A DNA stretch of 30,925 nucleotides from positions 1-30,925 of the forward strand of contig JAVKOQ010000518.1 of the NCBI GenBank assembly GCA_031835245.1, written 5' to 3'. This document shows positions 1 through 8,767 of the stretch, in pieces. Below the pieces are notes generated by a model, which had not been told where the DNA came from, did not search any database, and worked only from the letters and a program-made list of their open reading frames with translations. Positions within the stretch are counted from its first letter, which is position 1. Each line of letters starts with the position of its first letter. The DNA is from Balamuthia mandrillaris. Its lineage: Eukaryota > Discosea > Longamoebia > Balamuthiidae. The position numbers and the translations under genes were made by a program.

Positions 1-116
1 AGAGAGCAGAGGAGAGAGGAAAAAGGGGAGAGAAAGGAGCAAGAGCAGTAAAGAGAGGAGAGAGCACCGAGAAAAGAGAGCACAGATAAACAACAACAAA
101 AAGAAAAAGAGCCCAC

Positions 117-411
117 CTTTAACGTGTCGAAAGGGTGACCTACAAAAACGCCGGACATTCCGGCAAAGGTACCAGCAATAAAGTGCTTAAGCCCAGAGCC
201 GGGCGCTGGATCCTCTGCTTGTACCTCGCTTCATCATATATATAGAATCAATAGATGTATAGACATAGGAGACCGATGATGCAAAGAAGAAAAACCCAGC
301 ACAAGGGAGAGGAAAGAGAAGAGAGAGAGAGAGAGAGGGAGAGAGAAGAGAGAGGGAGAGAGCAGACAGAGAAGAGAGAGAGAGAGCGAAGCGAACGTAC
401 CAAAAGTCCAT
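117..411 (-). CDS. Mitochondrial carrier family (SLC25) protein, 5' end only
   Basis: Solute carrier of the inner mitochondrial membrane; the substrate cannot be told from this fragment. Two exons are readable: 411-401 (ATG, donor GTACGT) and 228-117 (donor GTGGGC). They join in frame to 41 residues. The second exon reads GLKHFIAGTFAGMSG followed by VFVGHPFDTLK, which is the first transmembrane helix and the PxDxxK signature at the end of helix 1 in every SLC25 carrier. The spacing resembles carnitine/acylcarnitine-type carriers (helix 1 ending in GHPxDTxK), but that is only a hint. The rest lies beyond the left edge; bases 1-116 are the start of intron 2. Intron 1 (229-400) holds GA repeats, which are CT on the transcript. 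The gene is divergent from the phospholipase-like gene at 1333. Confidence 0.85.
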
Positions 412-1332
412 TGTTGTTGAGAAAAAAAGAAACAGATGAAAAAATAAAACAAAAAAAGAAAATCTAATAGCCAGCAGACGTTCGAGCGAAAAAGTCCTTC
501 TCCAAAGTAGCGAACAGAGACAGCAAAGAAGAAGAACCAACAACAGCAACTTCGTAAAGCTCTCCTACCATGAATCTATTGTCTCAATAGAAGCTTTTTT
601 TTGGCCGTCTTTTTTTTTGAAAAAAAAAATGGTTCCTTTTTTTTTTTTTTTTTTTTTTTGGATTTGTGCTCTCTTGACTATAAAGCAAACAATAAAAAGG
701 AGGACAGAAAGCAAAGCAGCAAGCTTCCTCCGCTGCAGCTCTTTTTCTTTGGGGGGAGAGGGCGGTTTGTTCGGTAGCACCTAAAAAAAAAACTTATCTC
801 TTTCCCTCTTTTTCGTTACTATTTTCTTCCTTTGCATTTTCATTAACCCAATATGAGGGGTCGGATCTTCGCACCCTGGGGAGCGGAGGCGGGAAATCAT
901 TTGTCCGGAACTCACGTTCTTTTCCGCCAGAGGCCTTGCCCTTAGCGTTTCGCAAGTGTCGTACAGAAAAGCTGCAGCGTTCCTGAACGACGGAACGCAC
1001 GTGCGCTGACGTGGATGATCCCGCACGATTGGCTCATTTCAAAAAGCTCAACATTTCCGTGTTTTTTCGAGCAACAACGTCGAAAAAGCGAAAAACGATA
1101 CGAGCTCCTATCGCCTCCCTTCCCAACCTATCTGCAGTAGTTTTCTTGGCAGTTACCAGAAGAATAAGAAGAAAAAAAACCAAAAAAAAAAACCAAGAGT
1201 TACCACCCAAACTAAACTTTAAGATAAAAAGCGAAACGAAAGAAAACTATAACGGTTTGAAAAAACAAAAAAAAAACAAACAAACAAACAAACGAGCTGC
1301 GTCAACACTTGCGCTCCCTTTCAACCTCGAGC
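412..1332. promoter_or_regulatory. Divergent intergenic region between the carrier and the PLA2-like gene
   Basis: This stretch has no convincing gene. It holds long A and T runs (about 595-660), a GC-richer patch (about 850-1030) and an A-rich leader with (CAAA)n just before the ATG at 1333. The GC-richer patch contains an E2F-like GGCGGGAAA at 888-896 and an ACGT-core TGACGTGG at 1007-1014. On the minus strand it also contains GTGAGT at 915-910, a good splice donor, so a non-coding 5' exon of the carrier is possible. Open frames on the minus strand here (for example 781-1026) lack an ATG or resemble nothing known. Confidence 0.5.
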
Positions 1333-2130
1333 ATGCCTCGCCTTCGTTACGCCTCCTCTTCCACGCTCTGCCTTCTCCTGCTTTCCCTTTGTTGCGTCGC
1401 TCTAGCGGCGAACCGCATCGCCGTCCTCCACGACAACAACGAGTTGGAGGCAGAGGTGGGGGCACCGCGCCTCAACTTTCATGGCAACTGGTGCGGCCCC
1501 CAACACGGCGGCTTTCAGGACTGCTGCGATGGCAAGCCCTGCCCTAGCTGCGTGCCTCCTCGGGTGGGCCAGCTGGACTATCACCTCTCCCCGAATTGCA
1601 CCAAGGAGTGTCCTCCAGTGGATGAGGTGGATGAGGCCTGCGTTTTCCACGACACTTGCACGTTCGTGGCAGGGGAGGCGTGCGGCCTCTTGCGGCCGGC
1701 GGAGAGTTGCTATTGCAACTGCGTGTTGGCAGAGATAGCCTGTAGCTCGGAGGTGAGCGGCGCAGGACCCATCTGCTGGTACTTTCGGGCCGTGGCCTCC
1801 TGTTGGTTTTGTAATGAGAGTGCCACAGGAGCTGATAGCAAGCGGAAGGAGTGCGATGCGTGGGGAGGAGACGAGGACTTGCCTTTGAAGAGCTTTTGCC
1901 AGAATGCAGACGCCGCGGTGAAGACGTTGATGACCAAAGGAGAGATGGCTTGGCAAAACACTTCTTGTTGGGCGAACAGCACGACGAGCTACAACAACAA
2001 CAACAACGTTAACAATGTGTTTCAGATGAGAGGAAGGATGGGAAGAGGAGACTTACGGATAGCGCAGCCGATGCTACGAACGCCGTCGAGGGTGAAGGGT
2101 GTTCTTCACAATAACAAAGTGGAATGGTGA
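1333..2130 (+). CDS. Secreted phospholipase A2-like protein
   Basis: Single exon, 265 residues. Residues about 1-27 form a signal peptide (basic start, LLLLSLCCVALA core), so the product should be secreted or vesicular. NWCGPQHGG (52-60) fits the calcium-binding loop of secreted phospholipase A2, and DEACVFHDTC (100-109) fits its active-site helix, with His106 and Asp107 as the catalytic pair. The protein is cysteine-rich through about residue 200, as expected for a disulfide-stapled fold. Family enzymes hydrolyse the sn-2 acyl chain of phospholipids. One oddity is Ala where most secreted PLA2s have the first Cys of the CCxxHDxC motif. The C-terminal tail (about 215-265) is Asn-rich and then basic, with no match I recognise. 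The start at 1333 is the first ATG; the frame is open upstream to 1309 but without an ATG. Confidence 0.75.
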   Translation: MPRLRYASSSTLCLLLLSLCCVALAANRIAVLHDNNELEAEVGAPRLNFHGNWCGPQHGGFQDCCDGKPCPSCVPPRVGQLDYHLSPNCTKECPPVDEVDEACVFHDTCTFVAGEACGLLRPAESCYCNCVLAEIACSSEVSGAGPICWYFRAVASCWFCNESATGADSKRKECDAWGGDEDLPLKSFCQNADAAVKTLMTKGEMAWQNTSCWANSTTSYNNNNNVNNVFQMRGRMGRGDLRIAQPMLRTPSRVKGVLHNNKVEW

Positions 2131-2269
2131 TGACCTTGTTTGTGGATAAAGAGCGGGCAGTATAGTACTGCCTGCTATAAATCTGTATATTGTTTAAACT
2201 GAAAACACTAAAACCAGAAAGAGAGAGAAGAGACTATAAGACGAAAAGTGAGTGAAAGAAATAAGTTAT
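2131..2269. other. Short 3'-3' intergenic spacer
   Basis: Only 139 bases separate the stop of the phospholipase-like gene from the stop of the convergent unknown gene. It is AT-rich, and both polyadenylation sites must fall here or overlap the neighbouring gene. No further feature is visible. Confidence 0.6.
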
Positions 2270-2934
2270 TCAAAGTGGAAAAGCAATAGCAAAACTCGGA
2301 GAGCATCCGTCAGCAGGGGATATGCATTTCACAAAGGGAGGTGGTGGGATTGCTTTCCTTCCTTTGGGCATTCTTCCGAGAAAGGTTTTACCGTCCCAAT
2401 ATTCTTCCCGCACGAACGCTCGTTCTATTCTGCACAGCAGCACCACATCTTCTGCAGTTTCTTCGGATAAAGTAGCCTCAATGGCACAGCGCATGTGAGC
2501 AGGAGAGTTGGTGAGAGCAACATCGTTCCCATCTATTTGCTCCGCTTCTTTGTTTGTCAATAACAAAATCCATAAGAGAGAGGGAGGGAGAGAGAGAGAG
2601 AGAGAGAGCAAAGTAGAGATTGCAATAGGAAAAGAAGGAAAACAAAGAGAAAGCACCTTGAAGTGGCTTGCAATCGCCGGGTTTACAAAGGTGTAACGAG
2701 GAAGGTTGAGGAGCATCGTTGTTGTTCCACTCATTGTGGGTACCAGGTAACTTCGCTATCAGTTCTTCCATTCCGGCAGCAGCCACATTCAACACTTGAT
2801 GTTTGTAAAGTTTAATAAAAAACAAAGTTGTTGCGAGAAAAAAGCCTGAAAAACAAGGCGATAGAATAGAGAACAGACCAAAAACACCGAAACAAACAAA
2901 CAAACTTACCAAAGTGTTTATTGCGAAGCACCAT
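2270..2934 (-). CDS. Unknown protein with N-terminal membrane anchor
   Basis: I do not recognise the family. Three exons join in phase: 2934-2910 (donor GTAAGT), 2845-2657 (donor GTGCTT) and 2547-2270, giving 163 residues. The start is the ATG that gives the correct phase 1 into exon 2; the ATG nine bases upstream is out of frame with it. A basic start (MVLRNK) and a hydrophobic stretch (about 8-21, FGFFLATTLFFIKL) suggest a signal anchor. The remaining soluble part has an acidic region (about 70-95) and two Cys (62, 67) in LCKPGDCK. The C-terminal half alternates charged and aromatic residues (REEYWDGKTFLGRMPKGRK). Intron 2 holds a GA repeat, CT on the transcript. It sits 90 bases downstream of RPP21 on the same strand. 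Confidence 0.65.
2579..2608. repeat. GA/CT microsatellite in an intron
   Basis: Run of AG dinucleotides with a GGGA start inside intron 2 of the minus-strand unknown gene, so the transcript carries CT repeats. Confidence 0.85.
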
Positions 2935-3024
2935 TGCTGTAACATAGTGACTTCTTTTTAGGCAACAACAAAACTTGCTCTTTTGTTTTTTTTAAAAAAT
3001 AAATAAATAAAAGTAAGATAACGG

Positions 3025-4002
3025 CTATGATGTGAAACAAACGGTAGAAAAAGTATATATATTTACCCAGTTGCTTAAACACGTCACAAACGGAGCAACA
3101 ACAACGCCAAGCCGCTGCTGAGACGAGTGGTCTGTTGAAGCAACGACAGTGAGAATGCACAGGGGATTCGGATAGAGCAGACGGCTGTGCATATGTTGAG
3201 GCACTTCTATCATCATGCCTCTTGTTTCCTCTTCTTGTTGTTGTGGATGACGGCCTGGAGAAGAAGAAGAAGAAGAAGAAGAAGAAGAAGAAGAAGAAAA
3301 AGAAGAAGAAGAAGAACAAGAAGAAGAACTATTGCTTTCTTGTGTTTCCATGGATGAAGAAGCGGAAGCAGAGCAAGTGGAGGAACTGGATGAAGGAAAT
3401 GGAGTGGGATAGCGTTTCAGGAAGCCGCATTCCAGGCAAACTAACACCTGGTGCGTGTCGCGGTGCGCTCGCACGCGGATGCGTGCCGTCTTTCCAGGGA
3501 CCAGCAGCATGTCACACTTCTTGCAAATGGTGCGCTTCACCTCTGGATCTCTACCACCGTAGAATGGATGTGTGAAAAACAAAGAAGAAGAAGAAGAAGA
3601 AGAAGAAGAAGAAGAAAAGAAGAAGAAGAAAAACAAGAAAAGAAGAACAAGAAGAAGAACAAGAAGAATAGGAAGTGAAGAGGAAAAGTTGAGTAAAGAA
3701 GCGGGAAGGAGAAAGAAAAAGAGAGAAGGGAGCAAGAGAAGAGAAGAAGAGATCTCTTACAATCGAAGAACAAGCTTGCGAGCAACGCCTCTCATGGTAC
3801 GGATGTGGTGCCGCGCCAACTCTTTGTGGCCTTGCTGGATGGCAACGTGGGCGGCCTGGTACAGAAAGTTGATGCGTTGGTGCGCGTCTTTGTGCGGGTT
3901 ATTCAGGCCCTGGGAGCCCTTGTTCTTCTTTCTCTTCTTGCCGCCACGGTTCGCTGGCCGCTGCGTTTGTGGCGCGGCATGCTGTCCGCCGTCCCTCTGC
4001 AT
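3025..4002 (-). CDS. RPP21: RNase P protein subunit Rpp21/Rpr2 family
   Basis: Subunit of nuclear RNase P, which trims the 5' leader of pre-tRNA. Two exons: 4002-3761 (donor GTAAGA) and 3550-3025, 255 residues if the last frame is read to its stop. The Rpp21 helical part is clear (about 40-81: RINFLYQAAHVAIQQG, ELARHHIRTMRGVARKLVLRL). So is the zinc ribbon, with Cys90-x2-Cys93 and Cys119-x2-Cys122 and the conserved LLVPGKTARIR between them and CGFLKRYP after. The N-terminus is basic (GGKKRKKNKG), as for a nucleolar protein. Family members usually end soon after the ribbon. Here a Ser-rich tail encoded by a trinucleotide repeat (about 3258-3330) follows, and the last 60 residues look non-conserved, so the true 3' end may be earlier or spliced. 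It is divergent from the DUG2-like gene at 4406. Confidence 0.88.
3258..3326. repeat. GAA/TTC trinucleotide repeat inside the RPP21 frame
   Basis: GAA repeat on the plus strand with a few interruptions. Read on the minus strand in the RPP21 frame it encodes a run of about 20 serines. Confidence 0.85.
3583..3672. repeat. GAA-rich repeat in the RPP21 intron
   Basis: Pure then degenerate GAA repeat within the single RPP21 intron (3551-3760). On the transcript it is CTT, so pyrimidine-rich like the other intronic repeats here. Confidence 0.85.
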
Positions 4003-4405
4003 CTTTCTTTCTTTGTTTTGTTATCCAACACTGGTTTGATTTTCGATTGGTGGCAAATCAAATAATTTTTGATTTTCCAATGGAGGATATTAGATCTTTA
4101 AGATCAGATAATACAGATATCCAATAGATTTCAAACGTTTTTTAGATTTTAACCAATAGTTTTTCAAAAAGTTTAATCACAATTAACAAAAAAGAAAGCA
4201 AAAACCAGGAGCGACGCATCAAATATTTTGTGTTGCCTCCAAACCCCTCCAAACCCCTTCCTCGCGCCAACACCACAACACTGACGTCCCCCCTCTTTTT
4301 TTTTTTTTGGAGTTCAGGGAACACAAGACAACACTTTCAAATTTTAAAAAAAATAATTTTGTTTAAAAAAAAACAAAACATCAACACCAAAGAAAAAAAA
4401 CAATT
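4003..4405. promoter_or_regulatory. Divergent promoter of RPP21 and the DUG2-like gene
   Basis: AT-rich shared promoter of about 400 bases. It contains a perfect 8-base inverted repeat with a 5-base spacer (AAATCAAA at 4055-4062 and TTTGATTT at 4068-4075). It also has TGACGTCC at 4282-4289 (ACGT core, bZIP-like) and an A-rich leader ending at the ATG at 4406. No coding sequence is apparent. Confidence 0.5.
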
Positions 4406-4971
4406 ATGGATGTGTACGACTCTCCTTCTCTCTCACGACGACGAACTGCAACGGTTGGGGTGACCAAGAAACCCCTCACCGACGCCGCTCCTTCGCCGCA
4501 ACAACACCTCCTTCGCGGCCAAAGAAACCCGATGACCTCCTCCCGAGACATTGTACTTAACCTGGCCAACGACGACTTCGCCCTCTCCCACTCTCCTTCT
4601 TCCTCCTCCTCTTCGTCCAAAGGAGGAGGAGGAGGTGGAGGCAGAAAAAGGGCACAAACGAGGAGCAGAGCCTCCAGGGCAAAGCGCTACTCCTATTTCT
4701 GCTATCAGACGCTGACGGGGCACAAGGACGTGGTTGTCGCTTTGGCCTTTGCCAAGGACTTTTTATTTTCTACCTCCCAGGACACCACTATCAAGGTTCT
4801 CTCTTTCTCTCTCTTTCTCTTCTCTTTCCTCTCTCTCTCTCTCTCTCTATTATTTCATCTCTTTTTCGCTTTACCTCTTCCTGTTCCCCTCGCTCCGCTC
4901 CATTCTCCCTATATGCTCTTTCTTCGCTTGTTTCCTCCTTTATCTGCTATCTTCTGTCTCTATGTCGCTGT

Positions 4972-5006
<35 letters not shown>

Positions 5007-5192
5007 TCCGTTCGTTGGCGCCGAGGTTAACGCAAATGTATGTTTGAAGGTTTGGGATTTGAAGTATTACAAGCTGAGGGCGACCATGGAAGGACACACG
5101 CGCAGCGTTCTCACTTTAGCAGTCAAAGATGATGCCTACCTTTTGTCTTCCTCTTCCGATCACACTATCAAGGTTCTCTCTTGCTCACCTTT

Positions 5193-5229
<37 letters not shown>

Positions 5230-5725
5230 CTCTTTCTCTCCTTTCTTGTCCGCATACTGACAATTTAGTTAACTTTGACGCGATAAAAGATTTGGGACAT
5301 ATCAGTGTTACAGTGCGTTGGTACCATTACTGGTTTCATGAGTCAAGTCTTTTCACTTAGCATCTCGAATGACTTCCTTTACGCTGGATGCCAAGATACC
5401 ACCATCAAGGTTGCTAATTTGTCTTTTGGCTTCATGTTATCTTGTGCCACCTTCTGTCTCCTTTCTTCGTTTCTCCTTCTCTCATGGACGCCTTTATCCA
5501 TTTTCTGATCTTGAATGGTATTTAGATGATACATTTGGGCAAGGTATTGCAATTGATGAGAGAGGAGCGACGAACTCGCGTAGACATTATGGAGCTTCCA
5601 GAGCTTGTTCTTGCCACAAAGCATCATCACAGCTACGTTTACGACTTACTTCCGAACAAAAGTTACTTATTCAGTGCTTCCGGTGACAGCACAATCAAGG
5701 TTCGCTCTTGCTCTTCTTTGTGTTT

Positions 5726-5767
<42 letters not shown>

Positions 5768-8632
5768 AAATTTGTTTTTGACGATTGTTTTCTACAAGGT
5801 ATGGGAGAAAGATTCGATGAAAGAAGTCAAAACCTTAACGGGACACGAAGGATGCGTATTAGCGTTGGTGTGCGATGATGCGTTTTTGTACAGTGGCTCC
5901 CAAGACAAAACAATCAAGGTGCCATTCCCCCTCATTCGCTTGTAAGCTTCATTACGTTGATATTGTTGTAAATACAGGTTTGGGATTTGGAAACGTTTTA
6001 TCTCACTAGGACTATTGCTGGACATCATCGCGATGACATTCTTTCTTTGGCTACAAGCAACTTGTATTTATTTTCAGCTTCTGCTGATAAGAGCATTAAG
6101 GTTGTTCTTACATTCTTCTCTTCCCTTGTATTCTTCTCTTGATCCTTTTCTTATTTTTAGTTTCAACCTTTTTAGATTTTCGACAAGAAGGACTACAACT
6201 GTCTTCAGAGTATAAAAAGCGGAAGCGAAGTGTTGGCTCTGGTCACTAGAGGCCCTATTCTCTTCAGCGCTGATGCGAACAACGAAGTTAAGATTTGGGA
6301 CAGTTTCGATATAGAAACAAAAGTTAATGCTGAAGTATCACGTGCTGAATGCAGTAAGCATTTTATATTCTCGTTCTTCATTCTTCATTCTCTCCTTTAC
6401 TTTTACTGATTATAGCAACAAAAATAGGAAGCAAGGAATTGACAATGATTGAAACATTGAAAAACTTTGTAGCCATTCCAACCGTCAGTAGCGATCCTAG
6501 CATGACTGTCGAATGCTGGAAAGGAGCTCGTTTTCTGCGTCAATTGTTGCGTTATTTAGGCTTCGAGTCCAGACTGGTACAAGGAATGGAAGGCAAGAAC
6601 CCAGTGGTCTTGGCAAGAACTCCTCTTAGCAAAGAACAGAAAGGAAGCAGCACGAAAAACTATGGCATGAACCAAAAGCCAACCATCACGTTCTACGGCC
6701 ATTACGATGTCGTCCCTGCCAAGGATACCGATGGGTGGATCTCTCCTCCGTTTCAACTTACAGGCAGAGATGGTTATCTTTACGGCAGAGGTGTTACGGA
6801 CGACAAAGGACCAATTCTTGCGTTGTTGTTTGCCGTGAAGGAAATGTTGGAAGAGCTACAAGGCGGTTGTTCGAAGCGGGTATGTAAAATAGTGGCGGAA
6901 GAAGGAGAAGGAGAAGACAGTGAACGAGAAGATGACGAACACGAAAGAAAGGAAAGTGAGGAAGAAGAGGAACATTTCGTCTTGGAGGATAAGAGTGAAG
7001 AAGAGGAAGAAGACGGGGAGGAAGAAAATGGAGATAGAGAATTGGATTTGAGCGACTTGCCGGTGAACGTAGTATTGGTTATAGAGGGAGAGGAAGAGAA
7101 TGATTCCGGTGGATTCAGGAATGCGATACAGAGCAACTTGGATTGGTTCAAAGGCACTGATCTTCTTTTATTTTCCAACAATTTTTGGCTTGGCGAAAAG
7201 GTTTGTTTGCTCTAAATTATTTCGTTGCTTTATCTTTCCTATTTCTCACTCTTCTTTTGACAAAACAGACGCCCTGTCTTTCTTATGGGCTAAGAGGAGT
7301 TATTCAATTGGCAGTAACCGTTCAAAGCGAAGTCAAGCAAGACCTTCACAGCGGTATCGATGGAGGAATCATCCACGAACCAATGTTTGACCTCATCACC
7401 ATCTTTAGTCGGCTTTTGGATAGCAATGGCAAAGTAAATCACCTTCTTATTTTTTTCTCCTCTTTTTTATGTTCTTATTCATATGTTAACGTTTCACAAA
7501 ACATGTCAGATAATGATACCTGGTATATATGAGGATGTAGCTACAGTAACGGAAGAAGAAGAGAGTCTCTATGAAGGGCTGGACGTGGAGTTCAACGCTC
7601 GATTGAAGCGTCGATTTGGTATTGAAAGTCCCAACAGTCCTCTCGCTGAAAGAAAACAACAGACAGAAGAATCCGCTTCTTCATCATCTCCATCTTCATC
7701 TTCTCTCTCTGTCCAAACACCTCACCAACGTAGTAGTTGTCTCGTTAGCGACTCTCCAAAAGAACTTTTGATGCGAAGATGGAGACAACCCGCTTTAACC
7801 ATTCATTCCATCCAACGTGTCGTTCAACCTTCTTTCCATCCAAACTCTCCATCCGCTCCTCCTGCTTCTTCTGATCCTCACTGTTTGCATCCCGCTCTGC
7901 AACCGTCACCTTGTCTTTCTTCCTCTCCCAGAGAAGAAGATCTCCACATGCAAATGAACCAACAACATCATCATCATCACCGTTCTGCCTCCTTACAACC
8001 AGCAGTCGAGATGGACAGCATGTCCACAGTCATTCCTCGTCAAGTGGTCGGCAACATCAGCATAAGAACTGTGCCCAATCAGAAAACGGACAAAGTGATT
8101 TCATTGGTAACGGAGTTTATTGAAGCGGAGTTCAAGAAACTCCGATCGGGCAACAGTCTCTCGATTGAAGTGCGCCATACGGGAGATTGGTGGCTGGGCG
8201 ATCCTAACAACGATGTCTTCAAGACGGCCGAGTACGCCATTCGTCAGGTGTGGAAGACGAAACCTGTTTATATTCGCGAAGGTATTTTTTTTTTTCGATT
8301 GGCTTCTTTTTCTCTTTCCAAGCTTTTATCGGTCCTTTGGTTTTCCTAACACGTTTGATTATAAAACAACAGGAGGAACCATTCCAATCACGTCTTTCTT
8401 GGAGGAGTCGTTGAAAGCGCCAGCCATCCATTTGCCTTTGGGTCAATCTACGGACGCTGCCCACCTGCCCAACGAACGCATTCGCGTTGAGAACTTGCTC
8501 AAAGGCAAGAACGTCATCAAGCTCTTCTTGCAGGAGCTCGGCAAGAAGAAGATCCACCCCACCACACAGCAACAACAAGAGCAAGAGGAAGAAGAAGAAG
8601 AGCGGAACGGTGTCGCCAACAAATCAATTTGA
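4406..8632 (+). CDS. DUG2: DUG2-like protein: WD40 propeller fused to M20 peptidase
   Basis: In yeast, Dug2 pairs with Dug3 in the cytosolic complex that begins glutathione breakdown. Eleven exons: 4406-4795, 5050-5172, 5290-5409, 5526-5699, 5799-5918, 5978-6100, 6176-6353, 6416-7200, 7269-7433, 7510-8281, 8373-8632; 1069 residues. After a low-complexity N-terminus, seven WD40 blades run from about 97 to 409. The M20 domain starts near 418. Visible metal or catalytic motifs are YGHYDVVPA (His505, Asp507), GRGVTDDKG (538), EGEEENDSGG (Glu636-637), LHSGIDGG and DAAHLPNER. WRQPALTIHSIQ and STVIPRQVVGNISIR are typical of Dug2. Asn664 (FSNNFWLG) stands where M20 dipeptidases such as CNDP2 have a metal-binding Asp (SDNYWLG). 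An acidic insert (about 568-622) and a Ser/His-rich insert (about 785-905) split the peptidase. The ORF ends 135 bases before the RasGEF gene. Confidence 0.9.
4796..5049 (+). repeat. CT-rich intron 1 of the DUG2-like gene
   Basis: Almost entirely pyrimidine, with (CT)n at about 4826-4850 and 4973-5002. Similar CT blocks follow the donors of intron 2 (about 5188-5226) and intron 4 (about 5728-5764) of the same gene. Confidence 0.85.
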
Positions 8633-8639
8633 TCAATTA

Positions 8640-8767
8640 ATTTTGTCGACGATTTGATCTACCAAAAACCAACCAAAAATCAAAAATGTGTCGACATTAA
8701 AATAATTCCCTTTGATTGTTTGTCGACAAAAAGTTAAACGAAAGAAAAAAGAAACGACGAAGAAGAA
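8640..8767. promoter_or_regulatory. RasGEF promoter with three GTCGAC motifs
   Basis: Short AT-rich spacer between the DUG2-like stop and the RasGEF ATG. GTCGAC occurs at 8645-8650, 8690-8695 and 8722-8727, the last as TTTGTCGACAAA, a perfect 12-base palindrome. The same core occurs twice in the kinase/RhoGEF promoter at 13800 and 13815. A purine-rich leader runs up to the ATG at 8768. Confidence 0.5.

Noticed and set aside
781-1026. Minus-strand open frames in the carrier/PLA2 spacer
   Set aside because: No ATG start for one, a low-complexity basic tail and no family resemblance; at most a non-coding leader exon.
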